Of a stretch of 64,000 nt of DNA, positions 44,814-53,799 are shown one piece after another. How positions within the stretch are numbered: position 1 is the stretch's first letter; every line of letters starts with the position of its first letter. Source of the stretch: Roseicyclus salinarum. GTDB taxonomy: Bacteria > Pseudomonadota > Alphaproteobacteria > Rhodobacterales > Rhodobacteraceae. The stretch lies in contig NZ_JARRSA010000001.1 of NCBI RefSeq assembly GCF_029624655.1, positions 186,001 through 250,000 on the forward strand, in the 5' to 3' direction. Under the pieces are notes generated by a model. It worked only from the letters and a program-made list of their open reading frames with translations. It was not told where the DNA came from and made no database searches. Made by a program: the position numbers and the translations under genes.

Positions 44814-45554
44814 ATGCGCTTTCAAACGCCGCTTGTGCCTGCAAGGCTGCTTCGCCGCTACAAGCGGTTCCTGGCCGATGCCGAACTGACGGACGGCACC
44901 ACCGTCACCGTTCATTGCCCCAATCCGGGCAGCATGATGGGCCTTGCTTCCTCGGGCGCGCGAATCTGGCTGGAGCCCAACGAGGATCCCCGCAAGAAGC
45001 TGAAGTTCGGCTGGCGCCTGGTGGAGCTGGAGGGCGGACACATGGCCGGCATCGACACCGGCGTTCCCAACCGCATCGTGGGCGAGGCGCTGGCCGGGGC
45101 GCGCATCGCCGAGCTGGCCGGTTACGACACGATCCGGCCCGAGCAGCCCTATGGCGCGAACAGCCGGATCGACTTTCTCCTGAAGGGCGCGTCCCGTCCC
45201 GATGCGATGGTGGAGGTCAAGAACGTGCATCTGCGCCGGGAGGGCGACTGGGCCGAGTTTCCCGACTGCGTGACCGCGCGGGGCGCAAGGCACCTCGACG
45301 AGTTGCGCGCCGTCGCCGCCTCCGGCCGCCGAGCGGTCATGCTCTATGTCGTGCAGCGCAGCGATTGCGCGCGCTTTCGCCTCGCACCAGACCTCGATCC
45401 GGCCTATGCCGCGGCCTTCGACGCCGCGCGCGACAGCGGTGTCGAGATGCTGTGCTACGGCACGTCGATCACAGCCGAGGGGATCACGCTCGCCGGCCCG
45501 CTTCCGGTAGATCCCGCCCCGCAAGCCACCCGCCTCCCCGTCAGGTCGCCCTGA
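44814..45554 (+). CDS. sfsA: SfsA family DNA/RNA nuclease-like protein
   Basis: SfsA (sugar fermentation stimulation) homologue of 246 residues. The conserved pattern is seen: RLLRRYKRFLADAEL, HCPNPGSMMGL, PYGANSRIDFLL, VEVKNVHL (PD-(D/E)XK-like nuclease fold) and CVTARGARHLDEL. Its cellular task is not settled. ATG at 44814. It precedes map by 60 bases, same strand. Confidence 0.93.
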   Translation: MRFQTPLVPARLLRRYKRFLADAELTDGTTVTVHCPNPGSMMGLASSGARIWLEPNEDPRKKLKFGWRLVELEGGHMAGIDTGVPNRIVGEALAGARIAELAGYDTIRPEQPYGANSRIDFLLKGASRPDAMVEVKNVHLRREGDWAEFPDCVTARGARHLDELRAVAASGRRAVMLYVVQRSDCARFRLAPDLDPAYAAAFDAARDSGVEMLCYGTSITAEGITLAGPLPVDPAPQATRLPVRSP

Positions 45555-45614
45555 CTGGAAATCGTGGCGGAAAGTTCCTATTTATCGGGCGACAAAGCTC
45601 CCCGGAGACACGTT

Positions 45615-46424
45615 TTGGACGACTTCAAAGGCCGCCTCACCAAGGACGGCATCCGCATCCACAGCCCCGAGGACTTCGCCGGCATGCATAAGGCCGGGCG
45701 GGTCGCGGCCGACATCCTCGACCGCGTCGCCTCCCTCGTGGTGCCCGGCGTCACGACGGCCGCGCTGGACGAGGCGATCGAGCGCATGGTCGACGAGGCC
45801 GGCGCGACCTCGGCCACCATCGGCTACAGGGGCTACGAACACGCCAGCTGCATCTCGGTCAACCATGTCGTGTGCCATGGAATTCCGGGGGCCAAGGTCC
45901 TGAAGGACGGCGATATCCTGAATATCGACGTGACGGTGATCGTCGATGGCTGGTTCGGAGACACCAGCCGGATGTTCGTGGCCGGCCGGATCGGGCGCAA
46001 GGCCGAGCGGCTGGTGCAGGTGACGCACGACGCCCTGATGATCGGTATCGACGCGGTGCGGCCCGGCAACACCTTTGGCGACATCGGCCATGCGATCCAG
46101 ACCTTCGTCGAGGGGCATCGCATGGCTGTGGTGCGCGACTTCTGCGGTCACGGACTGGGGCAGGTGTTCCACGCGCCGCCGAACGTCCTGCATTACGGAC
46201 GGCCCGGAACCGGCCCGGTCCTGGAAGAAGGCATGTTCTTCACGATCGAGCCGATGGTGAACCTTGGCCGTCCCGAAACCAAGGTGCTGGCGGATGACTG
46301 GACGGCCGTGACGCGCGACAAGAGCCTTTCGGCGCAGTTCGAGCATTCCATCGGCGTCACCGCGACAGGCTGCGAGATCTTCACGCTGTCGCCTGCGGGC
46401 CGCTTCCATCCCACCTGGGACTGA
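45615..46424 (+). CDS. map: Methionine aminopeptidase, type I
   Basis: Removes N-terminal methionine from new proteins. The metal ligands are visible: Asp in NIDVTVIVDGWFGD and DTSRMF, His in DFCGHGLGQVFH, Glu in FFTIEPMVNLG, Glu in AQFEHSIGVT. The start is taken as TTG at 45615, seven bases after GGAGA, giving 269 residues beginning MDDFKGRLTKDG, the usual length; a GTG at 45564 would add 17 residues that do not look conserved and has a weak ribosome site. Upstream in sequence is sfsA, downstream radC. Confidence 0.93.
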   Translation: MDDFKGRLTKDGIRIHSPEDFAGMHKAGRVAADILDRVASLVVPGVTTAALDEAIERMVDEAGATSATIGYRGYEHASCISVNHVVCHGIPGAKVLKDGDILNIDVTVIVDGWFGDTSRMFVAGRIGRKAERLVQVTHDALMIGIDAVRPGNTFGDIGHAIQTFVEGHRMAVVRDFCGHGLGQVFHAPPNVLHYGRPGTGPVLEEGMFFTIEPMVNLGRPETKVLADDWTAVTRDKSLSAQFEHSIGVTATGCEIFTLSPAGRFHPTWD

Positions 46425-46457
46425 TCCGGCCGGCGTCGTGCGGCTAACGTTCGGTTA

Positions 46458-47261
46458 ATGATTTCGGGCGAAGCTTCGGCCATGTCCAGGCAGCCCTCGT
46501 TTTCCTTCGACGACATGTCCGCGACCTTCGCCGGCAAACCCGTCACTCCGCGAACGGCAGTTCAGGCGTCGGGCCCCTCCACCGGTGCCGAGCTGCATCG
46601 CCACGCGCATCGTCAGCGCTTGCGGCAACGCTTCACCGACGGTGGGGCGGACGCGGTGCCGGATTACGAGCTTCTGGAAATGCTGCTCTACCGCGCGATA
46701 AGGCGCGGTGACACCAAGCCGCTCGCCAAGGCGCTTCTCAAGCGCTTTGGCGACCTGAACCACGTCCTCGCCGCCGCGCCGGCCCGGTTGCGCGAGGTCG
46801 ATGGAGTTGGCGACCAGGTGATCTTCGAGCTGAAGCTGATGGAGGCCGTGGGCCACCGCATGGCGCGCGCCCGCGTGCTGAAGAAGGCCGTCCTGTCGTC
46901 ATGGGACGCGCTTCTGGATTATTGCCAGTCCGCGATGGCGCATCGCGACATCGAGCAGTTCCGCGTCCTCTATCTCGACCGCAAGAACGTCCTCATCGCC
47001 GACGAGGCGCAGGCCGAGGGCACGGTGGACCACGTTCCCGTCTATCCCCGGGAGGTCGTGAAGCGCGCGTTGGAGCTGAACGCGTCGGCGCTGATCCTCG
47101 TGCACAATCATCCTTCGGGCGACCCCACGCCCAGCCGTTCGGACATCGAGATGACCTATGCAATCCGCGACGCGGCCGAGGTTCTTGGCCTCGTGATCCA
47201 CGATCATCTCGTGATCGGAAAGGCACGCGTCCTGAGTTTCCGGGCCGAGGGCCACCTCTAG
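46458..47261 (+). CDS. radC: RadC-family JAB1/MPN metalloprotein
   Basis: RadC family protein of up to 267 residues; despite the name its role in repair is doubtful. A helix-hairpin-helix-type N-terminal part ([20 protein letters not shown]) precedes the JAB1/MPN domain with the metal motif [14 protein letters not shown]. Alternative start at 46482 (MSRQPSFSF) cannot be excluded, since neither has a strong ribosome site. It ends 7 bases before the convergent binding-protein/OmpA gene. Confidence 0.88.
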   Translation: MISGEASAMSRQPSFSFDDMSATFAGKPVTPRTAVQASGPSTGAELHRHAHRQRLRQRFTDGGADAVPDYELLEMLLYRAIRRGDTKPLAKALLKRFGDLNHVLAAAPARLREVDGVGDQVIFELKLMEAVGHRMARARVLKKAVLSSWDALLDYCQSAMAHRDIEQFRVLYLDRKNVLIADEAQAEGTVDHVPVYPREVVKRALELNASALILVHNHPSGDPTPSRSDIEMTYAIRDAAEVLGLVIHDHLVIGKARVLSFRAEGHL

Positions 47262-47268
47262 GCGGGTC

Positions 47269-48828
47269 CTATTCGACCCAGACCTCGACACGGCGATTCA
47301 CGGCGCGGCCCCAGTCGGTGTCCTCGCACGCCATCGGAAGCGCCTCGCCGAAGGCCTCGGCGCGCAGAGTGACCCGGCGCCCGGCGCTTTCGGCGGCCGC
47401 ATCGACCGCCTCCAGCACGGCCTGCGCCCTGCGCTGGGCGAGGCGCGTATTGATCTCGGGAGAGCCCGCGCTGTCGGAGAAGCCGACGAAAAGAAGCGTC
47501 CGGCCGTCGAAGGCGCCGCGCTCGATCGCGGCGGCGAGGCGCCCGACCGAGGCGCGCGACTGCGTGTCGAGCTCTGCCGCGCCATCGGCGAAGCGGAAGG
47601 TCGGAGACAGGCGTTCGCCCTCGCCAAGCCTGAGGAGCATGGCCTGGAGATCCTCCAGCGCCACGTCCTCGCCCGCTGCCAGAACGGCGTTGCGAATCCG
47701 CTCTCCCTGCAAGACGAGAGGCGTTCGTGTCAGCGTCTGGTTGACGTAACCCGCTTCCTGAACGATGCGCTCGGCCTCCTCGGTTTCGGTGAAGGCGAGG
47801 AACTGGCGCACGAGCTGCGGCAGGCGGTAGGGCGCGAGATAGAGGTAGACCGGCGCCGTGAGGGGGTAATCCTCGGACTTCACCGCATCCGCCGTGGCCC
47901 GCTGCGAAAACCCGCAGGGCCCGGTCAGCGGCAGCGCCCGCGCGGGGCCGACGGCGGAGCGGGTCGTGATGCCGACGGCGAAGGCGTCGCGGGCGACGGC
48001 CCCGGCAAGCGCGGCGGCGCTGTCGTGGCGCACGATGCCCTCGGCGAGGGGCAGGTCGGTCGCCATCAGCACCCGGTCCGCGAAATCCTGCGCCGGCCCC
48101 AGCCCCGGCGCGAGAAGATGCAGCGCGACCGGCGCGTCCGGCCCCCCGAGGGCGCGCCAATTGTCGATATCGCCCGAGAACAGCCGCGCGAGATCCGCAA
48201 GCGACAGTGCGTCGGCGGCGTTTTCGACCGACACCACGGGCACGAGCGCGTCCAGCGCCAGCACCCGCACGCGCCGGGTCAATGGCGGATCGCCCGGCGC
48301 CTGATCGCGGGCGGCCCTCCGCTCGGGCTCGTTCGGCTCGCGTTCGGCCAGCGCGATGTCGACTTCGGCGTTCAGCAGCGACAGGAACCCCTCGTCGGTG
48401 GAGCCCGGCGTGACGAGGAACCGCGCGGCCGGCTGTCCGTCCTCGCGCAGGAGCGTGTAGACGGTGCCGGGGCCCTCGCCGCCGTCGCGCAGAACGGTCA
48501 TGCCCTTGACCCGGGCGAAGGCGTCGATGAGCTCGGGAAGCAGCCCCTCGGCCACGGTGGCCGCGCCGCTGATGCGCGCCTCCGCGACGAAGGACGTCAG
48601 GTCGGGACAGCCGGGCCCCGCGCACGACACGCCTTCCGCGGACACGGTGAGAAGGCCGTAGACCGTGTCGATCTGGTAATATGCGCCGTCATAGGCGACG
48701 AGGTTGCCCTCGAGCTCCACCGTGCCGTCGAACGACCGCAGTTCGACGTCCTGCGCTGCCGCCGCAAGGCTTGTCGCTATGAGCAGAAGGCCGGCGTTCC
48801 GACACGCGGCCGCGATGCGATGGAGCAT
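47269..48828 (-). CDS. Periplasmic-binding-protein/OmpA fusion protein
   Basis: Exported protein of 519 residues. Signal peptide (about 1-25, ending AAAAQ), a short region with a C-x5-C pair (SCAGPGCPDL), then a PstS/type 2 periplasmic-binding-like domain (about 80-370), and a C-terminal OmpA-like domain (about 400-519) with RTLLFVGFSDSAGSPEINTR and NRRVEVWVE. The phosphate-binding PstS/OmpA arrangement is known in alphaproteobacteria as a rare combination; the bound molecule here is unknown. It would tether a binding domain to peptidoglycan. ATG at 48828, 22 bases after the uncharacterised gene stops on the same strand. Confidence 0.85.
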   Translation of the reverse strand: MLHRIAAACRNAGLLLIATSLAAAAQDVELRSFDGTVELEGNLVAYDGAYYQIDTVYGLLTVSAEGVSCAGPGCPDLTSFVAEARISGAATVAEGLLPELIDAFARVKGMTVLRDGGEGPGTVYTLLREDGQPAARFLVTPGSTDEGFLSLLNAEVDIALAEREPNEPERRAARDQAPGDPPLTRRVRVLALDALVPVVSVENAADALSLADLARLFSGDIDNWRALGGPDAPVALHLLAPGLGPAQDFADRVLMATDLPLAEGIVRHDSAAALAGAVARDAFAVGITTRSAVGPARALPLTGPCGFSQRATADAVKSEDYPLTAPVYLYLAPYRLPQLVRQFLAFTETEEAERIVQEAGYVNQTLTRTPLVLQGERIRNAVLAAGEDVALEDLQAMLLRLGEGERLSPTFRFADGAAELDTQSRASVGRLAAAIERGAFDGRTLLFVGFSDSAGSPEINTRLAQRRAQAVLEAVDAAAESAGRRVTLRAEAFGEALPMACEDTDWGRAVNRRVEVWVE

Positions 48829-48850
48829 GTGAAGGAGATTGCGCCTTGCC

Positions 48851-49870
48851 TCAATTCGCGGCGAGTCTCAGGTCCTGCACGGGATTTTGCAACACAAGAG
48901 TGTCGCCCACGGCATCGCAGCCGGGGTAGGTGAAGCCAAGCGGCGTCATGGCGATCCGGCCGCCTTCGGCCTGCACGATTCGTGCGGTGGCCTGAAGTGC
49001 GCAGTTGGCGGCCGTGATCGGCGCGTCGATGGAAAGGGTCACGCCGGACGCGGCGCGCGTCCCGCGCGGGATCGTGTAGACCTGCGCCAGCAGGGGCACC
49101 GATGCCCGCGGGTCGCCGAGAAGACTGAGGAAGCCCCTTCCCTCCGACGCCGCCTCGGGGCCGCGGGGCGCTGCGGGACGCACATGGCCGTCCGACGCCC
49201 ATGCGGCGCCGTCCTCCAGCGCGTGAAGCTCCATGTCGAGCTCGCCCTCCCACGCGAGTGCGATCCGGTCGAAGCCTGCGAGGTCCGAAACCGGAAGCAT
49301 CGCGGTCCGTTCGGTTCCGTCGGCCAGTTCGACGGCGACGATCGCCGGGCTTTCGAGGGCGGGGAGGTCCAGCGTCAGAAGGCCGAAAGCGTCCGTCCTT
49401 GCGGAAATGGCAATGCCCGCGTGGCGCAGCGTGACGTCAGCGTCGGGGTGGCACGGCGCCGAAATGTCCACGGCGATCATCGCCGCCGTCCCGGCCTTGG
49501 CCGAGACCTCGAGGCCGCAGGGCAGGCCGAAGCGGCTGAAGGTCCGTGCATCCGTCGCGGCGGTGCTGCGCGGGGCGGGCGGGGCCAGCTCGGGCGCAAG
49601 GGCCGCGGGACGCACCACGGCCTCGATCCGCGGAACGGCGGGCGCGGCGGCCTCGGGGGTTGGCGCGGCAGCAAAGCCCGAGCCGGGGGGAAGCTGGTGT
49701 CCATGTGCGCGCGCGAAGGCACCCGTGGTCGCGGTGGGCCGCGCCTCGTCCTGCGGGCGGACGCCAAGTTCGATCCCCGGAAGCATCCCGGCCTGCGCGG
49801 CGTAGATCGCCAGTCCGCAAGACAGGATCCCGGCCGAGGTCATCCGTGCGAGGGTGCGTTGTCTGGTCAT
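48851..49870 (-). CDS. Exported protein of unknown function
   Basis: I do not recognise this family. The 339-residue product has an N-terminal signal or anchor (about 11-32), an Ala/Pro-rich linker (about 60-110) and a C-terminal region with three cysteines (FGLPCGLEV; APCHPDAD; ANCALQ; YPGCDAVG) and beta-rich spacing. Some alphaproteobacterial proteins in this place next to secA are called translocase, which I would not trust. The ATG at 49870 is chosen because it precedes the anchor; the frame upstream to 49939 adds a non-secretory leader. It sits between secA and the PBP/OmpA gene on the same strand. Confidence 0.7.
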   Translation of the reverse strand: MTRQRTLARMTSAGILSCGLAIYAAQAGMLPGIELGVRPQDEARPTATTGAFARAHGHQLPPGSGFAAAPTPEAAAPAVPRIEAVVRPAALAPELAPPAPRSTAATDARTFSRFGLPCGLEVSAKAGTAAMIAVDISAPCHPDADVTLRHAGIAISARTDAFGLLTLDLPALESPAIVAVELADGTERTAMLPVSDLAGFDRIALAWEGELDMELHALEDGAAWASDGHVRPAAPRGPEAASEGRGFLSLLGDPRASVPLLAQVYTIPRGTRAASGVTLSIDAPITAANCALQATARIVQAEGGRIAMTPLGFTYPGCDAVGDTLVLQNPVQDLRLAAN

Positions 49871-49945
49871 GCCGCCGTCTCCGCAATCTGGATCGGAGTG
49901 TCTGCATGGCCCTGGAATGCGGCGGGATTTAGGAAGCAATCGTGT

Positions 49946-49974
49946 GATACAGGGGAGATTGTCTCCCCTGTATC
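49946..49974 (-). terminator. Strong hairpin after secA
   Basis: Perfect 13-pair stem (49946-49958 with 49962-49974) with a 3-base loop, 12 bases past the secA stop on the minus strand. No T-run follows. It probably ends secA transcription or protects its 3' end, and it separates secA from the downstream uncharacterised gene. Confidence 0.65.
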
Positions 49975-49986
49975 GACATCATTCGC

Positions 49987-52707
49987 TCAGGCGAGACGCC
50001 CGTGGCAGTGCTTGAACTTCCGGCCCGAGCCGCAGGGGCAGGGGTCGTTGCGGCCGGGATTGCCCCAGCTGTCGGGGTTGGTCTCGTCGAAGCCGGGCAC
50101 CAGCGGTTCCGGCGCGGCGTCGTCGGACCGGCCGTCGCCCGTGCCCGCCGAGGCGGTCTCGAGCTCCTTGCGGGCGGCGGATTGCTGCGCCTGAAGCTGG
50201 CGGATGATCTCGGCCTGCTGCTCGGGCGTCAGCGGCTGGATCCGCGCCAGCTTGCTGCTGACCTCGGCGCGCAGGCTGTCGAGCATCCGCTCGAACAGCT
50301 GGAAGGACTCGGTCTTGTATTCGTTGAGCGGGTCGCGCTGCGCGTAGCCGCGGAAGCCCACGACCGATCGCAGGTGCTCGAGCGTCAGAAGGTGCTCGCG
50401 CCACTTCTGGTCGATCGTCTGAAGCAGGATCTGCTTCTCGATGTTGCGCATCTGCTCGGGGCCGAACTGCGCCGCTTTCGAAGCCATGTATTCGTCGGCC
50501 TTGGTCTCGAGCCGCTCGCGCACCGTCTCCTGGTCGACGCCGTCCTCCTCGGCCCATTCCTCGATCGGCAGGTCGAGTCCGAGGGTCTGGCGCGCCGCCG
50601 CCTTCAGGCCTTCGGTATCCCACTGGTCGGCGTAGGATCTCGGCGGCATGTGCGTGGCGACCATGTCCTCGATCACCTGGTGGCGCATGTCGCGCGCGAC
50701 CTCGGCGATGTCCTCGGCGCCCATGATCTCGTGGCGCTGGCCGAAGATCACCTTGCGCTGGTCGTTCATGACGTCGTCGAACTTCAGAAGCTGCTTGCGG
50801 ATGTCGAAGTTGCGCCCCTCGACCTTCGCCTGCGCCCGCTCGAGCGACTTGTTGACCCACGGATGGACGATGGCCTCGCCTTCCTTCATCCCCAGGGTCG
50901 ACAGCATCTTGTCGAGCCGGTCCGACCCGAAGATCCGCATCAGGTCGTCTTCCAGAGACAGGAAGAACGACGAGCGTCCCGGATCGCCCTGCCGGCCCGA
51001 GCGGCCGCGCAGCTGGTTGTCGATGCGCCGGCTCTCGTGGCGTTCGGTCGCGAGGACATAAAGGCCTCCGGCCTCCTTCACCTTCCGCTCGTCGGCCTCG
51101 TGCTCGGCCTCGATTTGGCGGCGGATCTCCTCGTGGTCGCCCTCGGGGTTGGCCGCGATGGCCTCCATGACCTTGAACTCGACGTTGCCGCCCAGCTTGA
51201 TGTCGGTGCCGCGCCCGGCCATGTTCGTGGCGATGGTGATCGCGCCGAGCTTGCCGGCATCGGCGACGATCTGCGCCTCCTGCTCGTGCTGGCGCGCGTT
51301 CAGGACGTTGTGCGGCAGCTTCGCCTTGGTCAGAAGCTGGCTGAGCATCTCGGATTTCTCGATCGACGTGGTGCCGACGAGGACGGGCTGGCCCTTTTCG
51401 TGGGCCTCGCGGATCGCCGCGACGATGGCGTCGTATTTCTCGGTGCCGGTGCGATAGACCTGATCGTCCTCGTCGATCCGGGCAATGGGCTTGTTCGTCG
51501 GGATCTCGACGACGCCGAGCCCGTAGATCGAGGCGAATTCCTCGGCCTCGGTCGTGGCGGTGCCGGTCATGCCCGCCAGCTTGTCGTAGAGGCGGAAGTA
51601 GTTCTGGAAGGTGACGGAGGCCATCGTCACGTTCTCGGGCTGGATCTTGCAGCCCTCCTTGGCCTCGATGGCCTGGTGCAGGCCGTCCGACAGGCGGCGG
51701 CCCTGCATCATGCGGCCGGTGAATTCGTCGACCAGCACCACCTCGCCGCCGCGCACCATGTATTGCTGGTCGCGGTGGAACAGCTTGTGCGCGCGCAGGG
51801 CGTTGGTGACGTGGTGCACGATCGAGGTCGATTCGGGGTCGTAGAGGCTCTGGCCCTCGGGAAGGATCCCCATCTCGTGCAGCTTGTCCTCGAGGAAGTC
51901 GTTGCCCTCGTCGGTGAAGGTCGCGCTGCGCTGCTTCTCGTCGAGGGTGAAATGCTCCTCGGCGAGTTCGGGGATCACCTTGTCGATTGAGACATAGAGG
52001 TCTGAACGGTCCTCACTCGGGCCCGAGATGATCAGGGGGGTCCGCGCTTCGTCGATCAGGATCGAGTCGACCTCGTCCACGATGGCGAAGTTGTGCCCGC
52101 GCTGCGCCATCTCGGCGAGGCTGCCGCGCATGTTGTCGCGCAGGTAATCGAAGCCCAGCTCGTTGTTGGTGGCGTAGGTGATGTCGGCGGCGTAGGCCGC
52201 GCGCTTCTCGTCCTCGGGCTGGCGCGGGTAGACGACGCCCGTGGTCAGGCCGAGCGCAGCATAGACCTTGCCCATCCACTCGGCGTCACGCCGCGCGAGG
52301 TAGTCGTTCACCGTGACGATGTGAACGCCCTTGCCGGACAGGGCATTGAGGTAGGCCGGGAAGGTCGCGACGAGGGTCTTGCCCTCGCCGGTCTTCATCT
52401 CGGCGATGTTTCCGCGGTGCAGGAAGATCCCCCCAACGAGCTGCACGTCGAAGGCCCTGAGGCCAAGCGCGCGGCGCGCGGCCTCGCGGCAGTTTGCGAA
52501 GGCTTCGGGAAGAAGGTCGTCGAGGCCTTCGCCGGCCTCGGCGCGGCCCCGCAGCTCGGCGGTGCGGGCGATGATCTCGTCGTCGCTCAGCTTCTGGAAC
52601 TCGGGCTCGAGGGCGTTGATCTTCTCGACCAGGGGCCTGACGGCCTTCACCTTGCGGTCGTTCGGCGTGCCGAAGACCTTCTTCGCGATCGTCCCTAGTC
52701 CGAGCAT
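49987..52707 (-). CDS. secA: Preprotein translocase ATPase SecA
   Basis: Motor of the Sec pathway, 906 residues. Walker A is in [11 protein letters not shown], Walker B around [17 protein letters not shown], then the preprotein-crosslinking, helical-scaffold and wing domains ([23 protein letters not shown]) and the C-terminal zinc-binding tail [14 protein letters not shown], which docks SecB. ATG at 52707 ([13 protein letters not shown]) is chosen; the frame upstream lies within the divergent promoter. Diverges from the PPIase-argJ-mutT operon. Confidence 0.98.
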   Translation of the reverse strand: MLGLGTIAKKVFGTPNDRKVKAVRPLVEKINALEPEFQKLSDDEIIARTAELRGRAEAGEGLDDLLPEAFANCREAARRALGLRAFDVQLVGGIFLHRGNIAEMKTGEGKTLVATFPAYLNALSGKGVHIVTVNDYLARRDAEWMGKVYAALGLTTGVVYPRQPEDEKRAAYAADITYATNNELGFDYLRDNMRGSLAEMAQRGHNFAIVDEVDSILIDEARTPLIISGPSEDRSDLYVSIDKVIPELAEEHFTLDEKQRSATFTDEGNDFLEDKLHEMGILPEGQSLYDPESTSIVHHVTNALRAHKLFHRDQQYMVRGGEVVLVDEFTGRMMQGRRLSDGLHQAIEAKEGCKIQPENVTMASVTFQNYFRLYDKLAGMTGTATTEAEEFASIYGLGVVEIPTNKPIARIDEDDQVYRTGTEKYDAIVAAIREAHEKGQPVLVGTTSIEKSEMLSQLLTKAKLPHNVLNARQHEQEAQIVADAGKLGAITIATNMAGRGTDIKLGGNVEFKVMEAIAANPEGDHEEIRRQIEAEHEADERKVKEAGGLYVLATERHESRRIDNQLRGRSGRQGDPGRSSFFLSLEDDLMRIFGSDRLDKMLSTLGMKEGEAIVHPWVNKSLERAQAKVEGRNFDIRKQLLKFDDVMNDQRKVIFGQRHEIMGAEDIAEVARDMRHQVIEDMVATHMPPRSYADQWDTEGLKAAARQTLGLDLPIEEWAEEDGVDQETVRERLETKADEYMASKAAQFGPEQMRNIEKQILLQTIDQKWREHLLTLEHLRSVVGFRGYAQRDPLNEYKTESFQLFERMLDSLRAEVSSKLARIQPLTPEQQAEIIRQLQAQQSAARKELETASAGTGDGRSDDAAPEPLVPGFDETNPDSWGNPGRNDPCPCGSGRKFKHCHGRLA

Positions 52708-52943
52708 TCGAAACGCCTTCCCGCCGGACCATCCGTTCGACGGGCCGGCCTTCCTCAAGCCAATGTGTGGGGCACCCGGGTTGTTCGGCCCATCGCGGCG
52801 GTCTATCAACGACGCCGAGACGGCGCCGGCCTCGATGCGAACCCCGTGCGAAACCCGCTTGGGACATAAGGGCGGGCCGATAGACTGTCAACGCGGCCCC
52901 TCGGACACATGTCGGGGGGCCCGATCGTGAAGGAACCTCCCCG

Positions 52944-53783
52944 ATGAAAAGACTTCTCGCCAGCGCCGCCGTCGTCGCAATGACCGCCATGCCGCTTCAA
53001 GCGCAGGACGAGGTCGGCGCGGACACCGTGCTTGCCACCGTGAATGGCAACGAGATCACCGTCGGCCACCTGATCGCGATGCGCCAGATGCTGCCGCAGC
53101 AGTATCAGGAGCTTCCGGCGCAGGTGCTGTTCGAGGGAATGCTCGAGCAGCTGGTGCAGCAGCAGGTTCTGGCGGACGTCGCGGCCGAGGACATCGACCG
53201 CGCGACGGAGCTGGGCCTCGACAACGAGCGCCGGGCCTTCCTGGCGGCGGGGTATGTCGATGACATCGCCATGGCCGAGATCAGCGACGAGGAGCTTCAG
53301 GCAGAGTACGACGCGCAGTTCGCGGACGTCGATCCGGTCGAGGAGTTCAACGCAAGCCACATCCTCGTCGAGGCCGAGGACGAGGCGCAGGCCATCATCG
53401 ACGAGCTCGCCGGCGGCGCCGACTTCGCCGAGCTTGCCGCCGAACGCTCCATCGGCCCGTCGGGCCCCAATGGCGGGCAGCTTGGCTGGTTCAGCGCCGG
53501 CATGATGGTGCCCGAGTTCGAGACCGCCGTGTTCGACCTCGAGCCGGGCGAGGTCTCCGCGCCGGTCGAGACCCAGTTCGGCTGGCACGTCATCTTGCTC
53601 AACGACACGCGCGAGCAGGCGCCGCCGGCCCTCGAGGAGGTCCGCGCCGAGCTGATCGACGGGCTGCGCCGCGCGCGTGTCGAGGCCCGCATCGAAGAGC
53701 TGATGACCGAGGCCGAGATCGAGCGCCCCGAGCTTGACATCGATCCTGCCGTCATCGCGAATGTCGATCTGCTGCAGGATTGA
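52944..53783 (+). CDS. Parvulin-type peptidylprolyl isomerase
   Basis: Exported prolyl isomerase of 279 residues. Signal peptide (about 1-21, ending PLQAQ), a SurA/PrsA-like N-terminal helical region, then a parvulin domain (about 132-225: FNASHILVEAEDEAQAIIDEL, GPSGPNGGQLGWFSAGMMVPEFE region). It probably assists folding of periplasmic proteins exported by SecA, which lies divergently next door. ATG at 52944. argJ follows 16 bases later. Confidence 0.93.
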   Translation: MKRLLASAAVVAMTAMPLQAQDEVGADTVLATVNGNEITVGHLIAMRQMLPQQYQELPAQVLFEGMLEQLVQQQVLADVAAEDIDRATELGLDNERRAFLAAGYVDDIAMAEISDEELQAEYDAQFADVDPVEEFNASHILVEAEDEAQAIIDELAGGADFAELAAERSIGPSGPNGGQLGWFSAGMMVPEFETAVFDLEPGEVSAPVETQFGWHVILLNDTREQAPPALEEVRAELIDGLRRARVEARIEELMTEAEIERPELDIDPAVIANVDLLQD

Positions 53784-53799
53784 CACGCGTGAGGGCGGA

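Noticed and set aside
50002-51990. Long plus-strand open frame inside secA
   Set aside because: Antisense shadow of secA, low-complexity Val/Leu/Asp/His composition, no recognisable domain.
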